From an uncultured OCS116 cluster bacterium (GTDB lineage Bacteria; Pseudomonadota; Alphaproteobacteria; Rhizobiales; TMED25), in the NCBI GenBank assembly GCA_902613795.1, contig CACMIP010000002.1:17466-81465 (forward strand): 64,000 bases of DNA, read 5' to 3'. The notes beneath the pieces were generated by a model. It searched no databases and was not told the DNA's origin. It worked only from the letters and a program-made list of their open reading frames with translations. Below are positions 9,817-20,692 of this stretch, piece by piece (the first letter of the stretch is position 1; each line of letters begins with the position of its first letter). The position numbers and the translations under genes are program-made.

Positions 9817-10326
9817 ATGGTATATAAAAAAGCATTTAATCTTTCCGTGACTTTTTTATTAATCTTCATCCTTACGGGCTGTTCATCCACACGAAAAAAC
9901 GTTGAACAGATCTTATTCGGAGGAGGAAATAATAATGAAGCTGAAATAGTCTCAAATGCTATTCCTGGATCTTCCCAAGACTTCACAGTAAATGTTGGAG
10001 ACCGTGTATTTTTTGCAACAAATTCAACAAGTTTAGATGATGATGCAAAAGCGATACTAGAAAGGCAAGCTTCTTGGTTAGAATTATATCCTGAAATTAG
10101 TATCATTGTTGAAGGACACGCCGATGAGAGGGGTACACGAGAGTACAATATTGCGCTTAGCGCCAAAAGAGCTGATATTGCTGTAGCATACCTCGAAAGT
10201 CTTGGTATAGCCAGTGATAGAGTCGAAACGGTTCCTTATGGAAAAGAGAGACCAGTCGCTGCCTGCTCATCTGAAGCTTGTTGGTCACAAAACAGACGAG
10301 CTGTGTCTGTAGTCAACATTGAGTAA
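9817..10326 (+). CDS. pal: Peptidoglycan-associated lipoprotein Pal
   Basis: Outer-membrane lipoprotein that anchors the envelope to peptidoglycan. The 169 residues begin with a lipoprotein signal ending in the lipobox LTGC (Cys22). The OmpA-like domain contains GDRVFFATNSTSLDDDAKAIL and the peptidoglycan-binding VEGHADERGTREYNIALSAKRA. It is preceded by an AGAGG ribosome site. The gene that usually follows, cpoB/ybgF, is absent: tilS comes next after a 106-base gap. Confidence 0.95.
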   Translation: MVYKKAFNLSVTFLLIFILTGCSSTRKNVEQILFGGGNNNEAEIVSNAIPGSSQDFTVNVGDRVFFATNSTSLDDDAKAILERQASWLELYPEISIIVEGHADERGTREYNIALSAKRADIAVAYLESLGIASDRVETVPYGKERPVAACSSEACWSQNRRAVSVVNIE

Positions 10327-10432
10327 TTAGGAATTATCAACTAGATATTTTAGCCACTATAATATATCATTTACTACCAAATTAGTTTTGGAATAACCTC
10401 TAAATTGAAAAATTTAATGATATTCGTTAATT

Positions 10433-11728
10433 ATGGTAAATGATAACAAATTTCCCCTCACAGATAGCAGAGTTTGTGGTTTATTTTCTAGCTATATAAA
10501 TCATGAAAGGATTGCATTAGCAGTCTCGGGTGGGCGCGATAGCATGGCGTTAATGTATTTGGTATATCGTTGGAAAGCCCACCTAGCAATAAATATTGAG
10601 ATTGAAGTTCTCACAGTTAACCATAATCTGCGGAAGGCCGCCGAAGATGAATCTCGATTTGTTAAAAAAATTGCTAAAAATTACGGCTTCAGGCATAAAG
10701 TGCTGACATGGGAACACGAACACATCGAGACCTCTATTCAAGAGAAAGCACGAAACGCAAGATATCAGCTCATGCTGGATTATGCCAGAAAGGAGAATAT
10801 TGATACAATTTTGACCGCTCACACCTCCGACGATAATATTGAAACATTTATTATGCGTCTTGCGAAGGGGAGTGGTCTGGATGGACTTAAATCAATTAAT
10901 AAAATTCGACACGAGGATGGAATTCAGATACACAGGCCAATACTCTCATTATCTCGTTCATTGACAACTGAAATCCTCAGATCAACAGGTAATGAATGGG
11001 TGGATGATCCAACAAACGAAGATGATAACTTTGAGAGGATTAAAATTAGAAATAATATTAGCTCCTTATCCTCTGTTAATATATCATCCGAACATTTAAA
11101 AAAAACAATACAACGTTTGGCTAGGGCTAATGAGTCAATTAGTTTTTTTGCCAACTCAGTGGCACAAGAGTTAGTTGAATTAAGTGAGTTGGGGCATGCC
11201 GATGTTGATTTCGATAAATTACGTAATTACCCAAAAGAGATAATTTTAAGGGTATTTGCAAAGGCCTTAACAGATATTAATGGGGGTACTGTATCCCTCT
11301 CATCATTGGAAGCGGTATTTGCAGATTTAATCAAAACGCAGAGAAGCAAGACCCTCAATGGCTGTCAAATAATACCAAAGAAGAATAATTTTATCATTGT
11401 AAGAGAGAATAGGGGGATAAGTCCCGTTGAAATAAAAATAAACGAACGTATCTCTTGGGACGGTAGATTTGATGTGCATCTCAAATCATGTGACAAAACA
11501 AACATTATTATTGACCAGATTGGAAATGCAGATGATCTTCGAAAAATGATTGATGGGACACCTTTTCAAAGTATGCCAAAGTATGTATTGAGAACGCTGC
11601 CCGGTGGATTCATAAAAGATAAGCTTGTATTACTGCCAAACACACACAATATATATAATAGTGGATATTTAGATGTTAAATTTAGAATCAGTGATAAAAA
11701 AAATTCTCAAAAATTAGGTAGGAGTTAA
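10433..11728 (+). CDS. tilS: tRNA(Ile)-lysidine synthetase
   Basis: Adds lysine to C34 of tRNA-Ile(CAU) so that it reads AUA rather than AUG. The PP-loop motif [12 protein letters not shown] lies near residues 34-45. [14 protein letters not shown] and [17 protein letters not shown], both typical of TilS, follow, and substrate-binding and C-terminal domains fill out the 431 residues. It is two bases upstream of ftsH, so the two are coupled. An AT-rich genome would use AUA heavily, so this enzyme should be essential (inference). Confidence 0.92.
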   Translation: MVNDNKFPLTDSRVCGLFSSYINHERIALAVSGGRDSMALMYLVYRWKAHLAINIEIEVLTVNHNLRKAAEDESRFVKKIAKNYGFRHKVLTWEHEHIETSIQEKARNARYQLMLDYARKENIDTILTAHTSDDNIETFIMRLAKGSGLDGLKSINKIRHEDGIQIHRPILSLSRSLTTEILRSTGNEWVDDPTNEDDNFERIKIRNNISSLSSVNISSEHLKKTIQRLARANESISFFANSVAQELVELSELGHADVDFDKLRNYPKEIILRVFAKALTDINGGTVSLSSLEAVFADLIKTQRSKTLNGCQIIPKKNNFIIVRENRGISPVEIKINERISWDGRFDVHLKSCDKTNIIIDQIGNADDLRKMIDGTPFQSMPKYVLRTLPGGFIKDKLVLLPNTHNIYNSGYLDVKFRISDKKNSQKLGRS

Positions 11729-11730
11729 AA

Positions 11731-13659
11731 TTGGGTGGTTTTAGAAATATAGTAATATGGCTCGTCATCGGATTACTAATGATGGCTTTATATAATGTAT
11801 TCCAGACTTCTAATGAAACAAGAGGGGTGAGTGAAGTAAGCTACACCACTCTCATTTCAGAAGTCTCTGGAGGGAATGTACGGGATGTTGAAATATCCGG
11901 TGATGAAATAACGGGAACTTTCAATGATGGTTCTAGGTTTCATTCCTATTCACCTGAGGACCCTCAATTCATAGAGAGATTAAATGAACAAGGCGTAATA
12001 ATAAATGTCAAGCCGGTAAGGCAGAGTGCACTATTTTCAATTTTTGTTTCATGGTTCCCAATGCTGTTACTCATTGCAGTTTGGATATTTTTTCTTAAAC
12101 AAATGCAAGGCGGTGGACGTGGTGCTATGGGTTTCGGTAAATCGAAGGCAAAACTACTCAACGAAAAGAAAGGCAAAGTCACCTTTAATGATGTTGCAGG
12201 AATCGATGAGGCAAAGGAAGATCTTGAAGAAATTGTTGAATTTTTAAAAGACCCGCGTAAGTTTCAATATTTGGGTGGTAAAATCCCAAAAGGTGCACTA
12301 CTTGTTGGGCCTCCAGGTACAGGTAAAACACTATTAGCTCGGGCTATAGCTGGTGAAGCTGGTGTACCTTTTTTTACAATTTCTGGTTCAGATTTTGTTG
12401 AAATGTTCGTTGGTGTTGGAGCCAGTAGAGTACGTGATATGTTTGAACAAGCAAAAAGAAGTGCGCCATGCATCATATTCATAGATGAGATAGATGCCGT
12501 TGGAAGACATAGAGGCGCAGGACTAGGCGGAGGTAATGATGAAAGAGAGCAAACATTAAATCAACTGCTGGTTGAAATGGATGGTTTTGAAGAAAATGAA
12601 GGAATAATATTGATTGCGGCAACTAACAGACCGGATGTTTTAGATCCAGCATTATTAAGACCTGGTAGATTCGACAGACAAGTAGTTGTTCCAAATCCCG
12701 ACATAATTGGACGTGAGAAGATTCTAAAAGTACACGTCAGAAAAGTAAAATTATCTGATGAAATAAATTTAAAAGTTATAGCTAGAGGAACCCCAGGGTT
12801 CTCTGGAGCTGATCTTGCAAATCTTGTTAACGAAGCTGCACTACTGGCAGCTCGAAGAGGAAAAAGACTAATCACTCAAGATGAATTTGAAGACGCAAAA
12901 GACAAAGTAATGATGGGTTCTGAGCGTCGGACGCTTGTAATGTCTGATGACGAAAAGAAATTGACTGCATATCACGAGGCAGGACATGCTCTTGTTGCAG
13001 TAAAGCAAAAAGCATCAGATCCTATTCACAAAGCCACAATAATTCCAAGAGGACGAGCCCTAGGTATGGTCATGCGTTTGCCAGAAAGAGACCAGTTGTC
13101 TATGACCAGAGAGAAACTCAAAGCCGATCTTGCCGTTGCTATGGGCGGAAGGGCTGCTGAGGAACTGATTTTCGGTGACGAAAAAGTAACTTCAGGCGCA
13201 CAATCTGATATCAAGATGGCAACAAACATGGCAAGGGCGATGGTTACACAATTCGGTATGAGTGATATTTTAGGACCACTTTCATATGGCAATAATGAAG
13301 ATGAAGTCTTTCTTGGTTATTCCGTTGCAAAAACACAGAATTTATCAGAAGAAACACAAAAAATTGTTGACTCTGAAATACATAAGCTTGTAGATGGCGG
13401 TCATAAAGCTGCAACAGAAATCGTTATTGAATATAAAAAGGAACTCGAGATTATTGCTGAAGGCCTGCTTGAATATGAGACTTTGACCGGCGATGAGATA
13501 TTAGACCTATTAAAAGGGAAGCATCCAGATAGACCTGATACGGATGAAACAGAAGAGCCACCAAGTGATCCAACTGCTGTACCAACTGAGAGTGCAGAAA
13601 AAAAATCATCGAGTAAGGCAAAAAAAACCCAGAAAATGAAGCCGCAAACACAGCCATAA
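11731..13659 (+). CDS. ftsH: ATP-dependent zinc metalloprotease FtsH
   Basis: Membrane-anchored AAA+ protease that degrades unassembled membrane proteins and regulators such as RpoH. The 642 residues have two N-terminal membrane helices (near 5-22 and 98-118), Walker A (GPPGTGKT), Walker B ([11 protein letters not shown]), the pore motif [14 protein letters not shown], the second region of homology ([21 protein letters not shown]) and the zinc site HEAGH. The TTG start follows the ribosome site TAGGAG. The C-terminal tail is Pro/Glu/Lys-rich and low in complexity. Confidence 0.97.
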   Translation: MGGFRNIVIWLVIGLLMMALYNVFQTSNETRGVSEVSYTTLISEVSGGNVRDVEISGDEITGTFNDGSRFHSYSPEDPQFIERLNEQGVIINVKPVRQSALFSIFVSWFPMLLLIAVWIFFLKQMQGGGRGAMGFGKSKAKLLNEKKGKVTFNDVAGIDEAKEDLEEIVEFLKDPRKFQYLGGKIPKGALLVGPPGTGKTLLARAIAGEAGVPFFTISGSDFVEMFVGVGASRVRDMFEQAKRSAPCIIFIDEIDAVGRHRGAGLGGGNDEREQTLNQLLVEMDGFEENEGIILIAATNRPDVLDPALLRPGRFDRQVVVPNPDIIGREKILKVHVRKVKLSDEINLKVIARGTPGFSGADLANLVNEAALLAARRGKRLITQDEFEDAKDKVMMGSERRTLVMSDDEKKLTAYHEAGHALVAVKQKASDPIHKATIIPRGRALGMVMRLPERDQLSMTREKLKADLAVAMGGRAAEELIFGDEKVTSGAQSDIKMATNMARAMVTQFGMSDILGPLSYGNNEDEVFLGYSVAKTQNLSEETQKIVDSEIHKLVDGGHKAATEIVIEYKKELEIIAEGLLEYETLTGDEILDLLKGKHPDRPDTDETEEPPSDPTAVPTESAEKKSSSKAKKTQKMKPQTQP

Positions 13660-13697
13660 ATCATTCATTATTAATTAAACTTTAGGGATAGTTTTAT

Positions 13698-15044
13698 ATG
13701 AATGCTAAAAAATATTTTGGTACAGATGGGATTAGAGGGGTTGCAAATCAACATCCCATTACAGCTGAAGTTGCTCTGCAGATTGGAATTGCTACTGGAT
13801 TATTCATATCAAAAGATAAAACGGCTAAAAGAGTAATAATTGCCAAAGACACAAGGCTATCAGGCTATATGCTGGAGTCTTCACTCACTTCTGGTTTAAC
13901 TTCAGTTGGGTTAGATGTTTTTTTGGTTGGACCAATGCCAACCCCTGCGGTGTCGATGCTCATTAAGTCAATGAGGGCGGATCTTGGCATTATGATTTCA
14001 GCATCACACAACACATATGAATATAACGGTATTAAGATATTTGGTCCAGATGGATATAAACTTGACGATATGGACGAATCTGAAATTGAAGGTATATTAG
14101 GAAATATCGATAGCTATGACCTCAGCTCGAGAATGGTTGGGAAGGCAAAAAGGATCGACGACGCTCAAGCTCGTTATATTGAGTATGTCAAGGGTACTCT
14201 GGATAAAGATATTAGCTTTGATGGTATTAAAGTAGTCATTGATAGCGCTCATGGAGCGGCCTATAAGGTGGCACCATTGGCTTTGTGGGAGCTTGGCGCA
14301 GAGGTAATTTCAATTGGAGATAGTCCTAATGGGAAGAATATTAATCACGAGTATGGATCAACCTCACTTGGTAATTTAAAAAAAGCGGTCAGTAATCATA
14401 AAGCAGACATTGGGATTGCCCTTGATGGAGATGCAGATAGAATAATCGTGATTGATGAGAGGGGAAATATCGTTGATGGTGACGCACTTTTGGCTATTAT
14501 TGCAACTGATTGGAAAAAATTAGGTAAACTAAAAAAAAATTCAGTCGTTGCTACAATTTTATCAAACATAGGCTTGGAGTCCTACTTGTCACAAGAAGAA
14601 ATGAAACTATTTAGAACAAATGTTGGAGATAGGTATGTCTCACAGTTTATGAGAGAAAACGGGTATAACATTGGTGGTGAGCAGTCTGGACATATTATCA
14701 TTGCTGACTACTCAACAACAGGGGACGGATTGTTGGCCGCCATACAGATATTATCCATTATGAAAAAAAGTAAAAAGAAGATTAGTGCGCTTGCCCGCCT
14801 TATCAAAATTGTTCCCCAAATTCAAAAGAATTACAAAATTAGCGACTATGAAAAGATTAATACCGACGATGTAGATGAAATACACCGAATAGGACAAGAA
14901 AGAATTAGAGAAAAAGGTAGGATATTGGTTCGTCTGTCTGGAACAGAGCCACTAATCAGAGTCATGGGTGAGTCTCAAGATAAAAAATATTTAAATGAGA
15001 CATTGGACTATTTAATGGATTTAATCGAAAGGCGTTTTAATTAG
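13698..15044 (+). CDS. glmM: Phosphoglucosamine mutase
   Basis: Interconverts glucosamine-6-phosphate and glucosamine-1-phosphate on the way to UDP-GlcNAc for peptidoglycan and LPS. The 448 residues begin YFGTDGIRGVAN, carry the metal site DGDADR near residue 242 and the phosphate-binding RLSGTEPLIRVMGE near the end. The active-site serine loop reads ISASHNTYEYNGIK, where the family usually has Pro after Asn and Asp before the second Asn; the phosphoserine itself is kept. No folP lies between ftsH and glmM. It converges on the next gene with an eight-base overlap. Confidence 0.94.
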   Translation: MNAKKYFGTDGIRGVANQHPITAEVALQIGIATGLFISKDKTAKRVIIAKDTRLSGYMLESSLTSGLTSVGLDVFLVGPMPTPAVSMLIKSMRADLGIMISASHNTYEYNGIKIFGPDGYKLDDMDESEIEGILGNIDSYDLSSRMVGKAKRIDDAQARYIEYVKGTLDKDISFDGIKVVIDSAHGAAYKVAPLALWELGAEVISIGDSPNGKNINHEYGSTSLGNLKKAVSNHKADIGIALDGDADRIIVIDERGNIVDGDALLAIIATDWKKLGKLKKNSVVATILSNIGLESYLSQEEMKLFRTNVGDRYVSQFMRENGYNIGGEQSGHIIIADYSTTGDGLLAAIQILSIMKKSKKKISALARLIKIVPQIQKNYKISDYEKINTDDVDEIHRIGQERIREKGRILVRLSGTEPLIRVMGESQDKKYLNETLDYLMDLIERRFN

Positions 15045-15933
15045 CAAGCTTATTTGAGCCAATCCTCGTGAGAACAATGCCCGCAAGAATAACAAACATT
15101 CCAATAATCTGGTAAAGATGAATATCTTCTTTTAGCAAGAAGCTCCCAAGAATAACAACATAAACCGGTAAAACATAATGTGTAAGCGACACGAATGTTG
15201 GGCCTGCAACCTTTGTAAGATTAAACATAACCATGCTTGCCATTGCGGTTGAGAAAACCCCCATCAATAATACTGATATGAATGAAATATCAAAAATTTC
15301 AATAACTGGGGGACCTTCCAACAACATTGCGGTAATAAACGCGAAACTTGATGCAAACAAGAAGCTGCCCGATGTTTTTTGCATTAATGTAATATTTGGC
15401 ATGACATTTACAGCTATGTTTTGGATTGAATAACCAATTGCTGCAAGTAATATCGCAATCTGCGATAGCATCTTAAAGTCATTAGATGTTATTAAAGTGT
15501 TCGGTTTTTCAAATAGTAGAATGTACAGGCCTGCAAAGCCAATGATTACGCCAAAGAGCTTCAGGCTATTTAATTTCTCATCGGGAACAAGAAAATGAGC
15601 AGCAAGAACTGTAAACAAGGGACCGATTCCAAATAGAATACCTCCAATATTCGTATCTAAATATTGAGTTCCCCAGCAGATAAGAAAGAAAGGAAAAAAT
15701 GCTGTCATACCTATCAAAGCAAGCCAGGCCCAATTCACAATACCAGTTGGCAAAGTCTCGCCTCTTAATTTTAAAATAGAATATATTATCACGAACCCAA
15801 TAGAGAGTCTGAGTGAGACAATCCATAAAGGGCTGAAATCATCTAGAGCATACTTTGTTAATGCAAATGTAGAACCCCAAAATACAACTAAAAGGGATAA
15901 ATAAAACCAGTTCATAAGAGATGAATTTTTCAT
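15037..15933 (-). CDS. EamA-family drug/metabolite exporter
   Basis: A 298-residue protein with about ten hydrophobic helices arranged as two EamA repeats. The first contains WGSTFALTKYALDDFSPLWI and the second begins near AAIGYSIQNIAVNVM. The end, IIGMFVILAGIVLTRI, is typical of the DMT superfamily. Such permeases export amino acids or other small metabolites, but the substrate cannot be read from the sequence. It is transcribed divergently from serC and overlaps the end of glmM. Confidence 0.85.
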   Translation of the reverse strand: MKNSSLMNWFYLSLLVVFWGSTFALTKYALDDFSPLWIVSLRLSIGFVIIYSILKLRGETLPTGIVNWAWLALIGMTAFFPFFLICWGTQYLDTNIGGILFGIGPLFTVLAAHFLVPDEKLNSLKLFGVIIGFAGLYILLFEKPNTLITSNDFKMLSQIAILLAAIGYSIQNIAVNVMPNITLMQKTSGSFLFASSFAFITAMLLEGPPVIEIFDISFISVLLMGVFSTAMASMVMFNLTKVAGPTFVSLTHYVLPVYVVILGSFLLKEDIHLYQIIGMFVILAGIVLTRIGSNKLAN

Positions 15934-16010
15934 AAGATAAAAAAAATAGTAAGAATGAACTTACTGATTATGCCTAAATTTAATACATGTCAAATTAATT
16001 AACTTTATAA

Positions 16011-16039
16011 TTGATAAATGTAAAGTTTTGCAGTATTAA
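16011..16039 (+). promoter_or_regulatory. Sigma70-like promoter of the serC leader
   Basis: TTGATA (16011-16016) and TATTAA (16034-16039) are separated by exactly 17 bases. The predicted start, near 16046, coincides with the first G of the structured serC leader. It would drive serC-serA and probably purA. Seen by eye; the start site is inferred. Confidence 0.55.
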
Positions 16040-16045
16040 AGAAAT

Positions 16046-16091
16046 GGGACAGCTCTCCCCAACGAGAGTCAACTATCTGGAAGGGTAGAGA
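16046..16091 (+). promoter_or_regulatory. serC leader RNA motif
   Basis: The serC leader is a structured RNA known upstream of serC in alphaproteobacteria, whose last stem covers the ribosome site. Here GGGACAGCTCTCCCC begins the transcript. CTCT (16053-16056) pairs with AGAG (16065-16068). CTATC (16073-16077) pairs with GGTAG (16084-16088), and that second stem sequesters the GGAAGGG ribosome site just before the ATG at 16094. Location and architecture fit; assignment to the motif is from memory of its description, not a model search. The ligand, if any, is unknown. Confidence 0.65.
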
Positions 16092-16093
16092 AA

Positions 16094-17248
16094 ATGACAA
16101 ATAAACCAACAAATAAAACAAATAGACCACTATTTTCATCTGGTCCATGTGCAAAATTTCCAAATTGGCAAATCAATAAAATAGAAACATCTATTTTAGG
16201 TAGATCTCATAGGGCTAAAAAGCCAAAAGATTTTATTAACTACTCAGTTGAGCTAACCTCGGAGTTACTTGAGATACCTAAAGACTACAAAGTCGCAATT
16301 GTACCCGCATCTGATACTGGGGCATTTGAGATGGCAATGTGGAACTTTTTGGGACATATACCTGTTGATGTTTTTGCTTGGGAGTCTTTCGGTAAGGGAT
16401 GGGTAACCGACATTATCAAACAGTTGGGCCTTGAAGATGCGAATGTGATAGAAGCAGATTACGGAATTTTACCAGATCTGCAGTCAGCAAATTCTGACAA
16501 TGATATTGTTTTTACTTTAAACGGAACAACCTCAGGAGTTAGAGTCCCTAACCTGAATTGGATAAAAGATAGCAGGAAAGGCATAACATTATGTGACGCT
16601 ACATCTGGTCTATTTGCCCAAAAAGTTGATTGGAGCAAGTTGGACGTAACAACATTTTCCTGGCAGAAGGTTCTTGGGGGAGAGGCGCAGCATGGCATGA
16701 TAATTCTCTCACCAAAAGCAATTGATAGATTAAATGAATACAGTCCCAGTTGGCCTTTGCCAAAAATATTTAGAATAAAAAAATCTGGTATAATTGACCA
16801 GAGTATCTTTTCTGGATCAACAATTAACACGCCTTCACTTCTATGTGTTGCTGATTATGTTGCTGCCCTTGAGTGGGCACGTGAAATAGGTGGGTTAAAT
16901 AAGTTAATTGAAATTGCTGACAATAATCTTCAAATTATAAAAGATTGGGTCTCTGAAACAGATTGGATAAAATTTTTAGCAAAAGAAGAGTCAACCATAT
17001 CAAACACATCTGTTTGCCTTGAGTTTTCATCAAAAAGCCCAAATGGTGATGAAATCGATACATCAAAATTATCAAAGACAATCCAAAATATGCTTGAAGA
17101 GGAAGAGGTCGCTTTTGATATTGGGGCTTACAGAGACGCGCCACCTGGGTTAAGAATATGGACGGGAGCAACAATTGAACCATCAGATATTTCAATATTG
17201 CTAGAATGGATTAATTGGGCGTATTTTGTAGCAATAGAAAAGAACTAA
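16094..17248 (+). CDS. serC: Phosphoserine aminotransferase
   Basis: Transaminates 3-phosphohydroxypyruvate to phosphoserine, the second step of serine synthesis; a paralogous step serves pyridoxal phosphate (PLP) synthesis. The 384 residues are the alphaproteobacterial type: FSSGPCAKFP near the start, GRSHRAKKP, VPASDTGAFEMAMWNFLG and the PLP lysine in FSWQKVLGGEAQHG. It is preceded by its leader RNA and followed 22 bases later by serA. Confidence 0.95.
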   Translation: MTNKPTNKTNRPLFSSGPCAKFPNWQINKIETSILGRSHRAKKPKDFINYSVELTSELLEIPKDYKVAIVPASDTGAFEMAMWNFLGHIPVDVFAWESFGKGWVTDIIKQLGLEDANVIEADYGILPDLQSANSDNDIVFTLNGTTSGVRVPNLNWIKDSRKGITLCDATSGLFAQKVDWSKLDVTTFSWQKVLGGEAQHGMIILSPKAIDRLNEYSPSWPLPKIFRIKKSGIIDQSIFSGSTINTPSLLCVADYVAALEWAREIGGLNKLIEIADNNLQIIKDWVSETDWIKFLAKEESTISNTSVCLEFSSKSPNGDEIDTSKLSKTIQNMLEEEEVAFDIGAYRDAPPGLRIWTGATIEPSDISILLEWINWAYFVAIEKN

Positions 17249-17270
17249 AATAAACAGGGAAAATATTAAA

Positions 17271-18854
17271 ATGCCTAAAGTACTTGTATCAGATAAGCTC
17301 AGCGAAGAGTCTGTGAAAATATTCAAAGATAAGAATATTGACGTGGACTATTTACCTGATATCGGAAAAGACAAAGAAAAATTAGCAGAAATCATCAAAA
17401 GCTATGACGGTTTAGCAATTAGATCAGCAACAAAAGTAACGGATAAAATTCTAAGTAATGCAAAAAACTTAAAAGTAATTGGCAGAGCCGGAATTGGTGT
17501 AGATAATGTTGATATTGAAACTGCAACCACTAATGGTGTCATTGTTATGAATACACCATTTGGCAACTCAGTAACAACTGCAGAGCACGCAATTACCTTG
17601 ATGATGTCACTTGCAAGACAAATACCGCAAGCCGATACATCAACAAAGAACAGTCTCTGGGAAAAATCAAAATTTATGGGCGTTGAAATTACCGGGAAGA
17701 CTCTTGGTGTCATTGGCTGTGGAAATATTGGTACCATCGTAATTGATCGTGCCAAGGGTTTAAAAATGAAAGTGATTGGCTATGATCCCTATCTAACCGA
17801 AGAGAGGGCTGAGTCAATGGCAATTGAAAAAGTTGAATTAAAAGAGTTATTTTCAAGGTCAGACTTTATAACAATTCATACACCGCTTACAGAGCAAACA
17901 AAAAATATTATTAATACCGAAAGTATAAAACAAATGAAATCATCAGTACGCATAATAAATTGTGCGCGTGGTGGTCTTGTGGATGAAGATGCCCTCCTGG
18001 AAGCGCTGAATAACGGTAAGATAGCTGGTGCTGCCATCGATGTATATCAAGAGGAGCCAGCGAAAGATAACCCATTATTTGGAAATGAAAAAATAATATG
18101 TACGCCGCACCTAGGCGCATCCACCTCTGAGGCACAGGAGAAGGTAGCTGTACAGATTGCCGAACAGATGAGTGACTTTCTTCTAACAGGTGCAATCACT
18201 AATGCCATAAATTTCCCATCTGTCTCTGCTGAAGAAGCAACCTCCATGGAACCATATTTGATTTTAGCAAAAAATCTTGGATCTTTTGCGGGGCAAATAA
18301 CAGAAAGCGCACTAAAAAGTGCAAAGATAGAGTATGTTGGCAGTATTGCTGATATGAATGTTGAGTCTTTAACATCAACAATTATTTCAGGTTTATTAAA
18401 GCCTTTATTAGAGGATATAAATATGGTGAACTCTCTATCAATCGCAAAGCAAAGAGGTATCAAGATCGAACAAATAAAAAAAGAGAGCAGTGGTATCTAT
18501 GGCTCATATATAAGACTTATTGTAGAGTCTGAAAGACAAGAGAGATCTGTAGCGGGTGCTGTTTTTTCCGATGGTTCGGCAAGAATCATTCAAATAAAAG
18601 GCATAGATATGGAAGCTAAATTCGCAAAACATATGATATATATAACAAATAATGATACGCCAGGTTTAGTTGGAAAAATTGGACACTGCCTCGGATCACA
18701 AGGTGTGAATATAGCTAATTTTAATTTAGGGAGAGATAAAATTGGTGGTAACGTTATTGAGTTGATTGAAGTTGACTCTCCAGTAGACGATTCTGTACTA
18801 GATAAATTGACTCAAATAGAAGACATCGTGCAAGTAAAAAAATTAAATTTTTAA
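17271..18854 (+). CDS. serA: D-3-phosphoglycerate dehydrogenase
   Basis: First step of serine synthesis: oxidises 3-phosphoglycerate to 3-phosphohydroxypyruvate with NAD. The 527 residues are the long form. They comprise a substrate domain, a Rossmann domain (GKTLGVIGCGNIGTIV near residue 142), catalytic NCARGGLVDEDAL and the Glu-His pair in TPHLGAST, an intervening allosteric domain, and a C-terminal ACT domain (MIYITNNDTPGLVGKIG) that in relatives binds serine. The serC-serA-purA order is typical of the class. Confidence 0.96.
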   Translation: MPKVLVSDKLSEESVKIFKDKNIDVDYLPDIGKDKEKLAEIIKSYDGLAIRSATKVTDKILSNAKNLKVIGRAGIGVDNVDIETATTNGVIVMNTPFGNSVTTAEHAITLMMSLARQIPQADTSTKNSLWEKSKFMGVEITGKTLGVIGCGNIGTIVIDRAKGLKMKVIGYDPYLTEERAESMAIEKVELKELFSRSDFITIHTPLTEQTKNIINTESIKQMKSSVRIINCARGGLVDEDALLEALNNGKIAGAAIDVYQEEPAKDNPLFGNEKIICTPHLGASTSEAQEKVAVQIAEQMSDFLLTGAITNAINFPSVSAEEATSMEPYLILAKNLGSFAGQITESALKSAKIEYVGSIADMNVESLTSTIISGLLKPLLEDINMVNSLSIAKQRGIKIEQIKKESSGIYGSYIRLIVESERQERSVAGAVFSDGSARIIQIKGIDMEAKFAKHMIYITNNDTPGLVGKIGHCLGSQGVNIANFNLGRDKIGGNVIELIEVDSPVDDSVLDKLTQIEDIVQVKKLNF

Positions 18855-20153
<1,299 letters not shown>

Positions 20154-20185
20154 GCTGTAAAATTAAAGTTAATGATATAAATAAT

Positions 20186-20686
20186 ATGGAAGATATAACA
20201 GAAAAAAGGGACTATAGCTATATAGCAAAATTTTTTCACTGGGGATTTGTTATTTTGTTTATATATGGACTCATTAAACAAGTTCAGGATATCGAACAGC
20301 TAGAAAATCCTTCCCTACTAAGGTTTGAAGTTCTTTTTGCATCCGTGTTCGTAATATTGCTTCTTGTGAGATTTATTTATATGAAAAGAACCCAAAAGAC
20401 TTCACTGCCTGAACATACTCCAAAATTACAAAAAATTGCAGCGAAAACAGTACATTATGGGATGTATTTTACACTGGCTGCTATTCCCTTATCTGGTATG
20501 CTAATTGGTTTGTTATTCTGGTTTGGTCTTCAAGATGGACTTATAATTGAGTCAGTTGTAACACTTCATGAAATATCGATAGATTTGATCTATATTTTAA
20601 TAGGAATTCATATTTCCGCAGCATTATTTCATAGGATTAAACGAGACGGAGTTTGGTCTTCAATGGTACCATTCTTGAAAGAGTAG
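20186..20686 (+). CDS. Cytochrome b561-like membrane protein
   Basis: A 166-residue protein with four hydrophobic helices, a YodB/CybB-type cytochrome b561. Candidate haem-ligand histidines are in AKFFHWGFVILF (His18), KTVHYGMYFTLAAIPLSGML, TLHEISIDLIYILIGIHISAALFH. Such proteins pass electrons between quinone and acceptors such as superoxide. It is 32 bases after purA and six bases before an MFS carrier. The electron partner cannot be told from the sequence. Confidence 0.8.
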   Translation: MEDITEKRDYSYIAKFFHWGFVILFIYGLIKQVQDIEQLENPSLLRFEVLFASVFVILLLVRFIYMKRTQKTSLPEHTPKLQKIAAKTVHYGMYFTLAAIPLSGMLIGLLFWFGLQDGLIIESVVTLHEISIDLIYILIGIHISAALFHRIKRDGVWSSMVPFLKE

Positions 20687-20692
20687 ATAATT

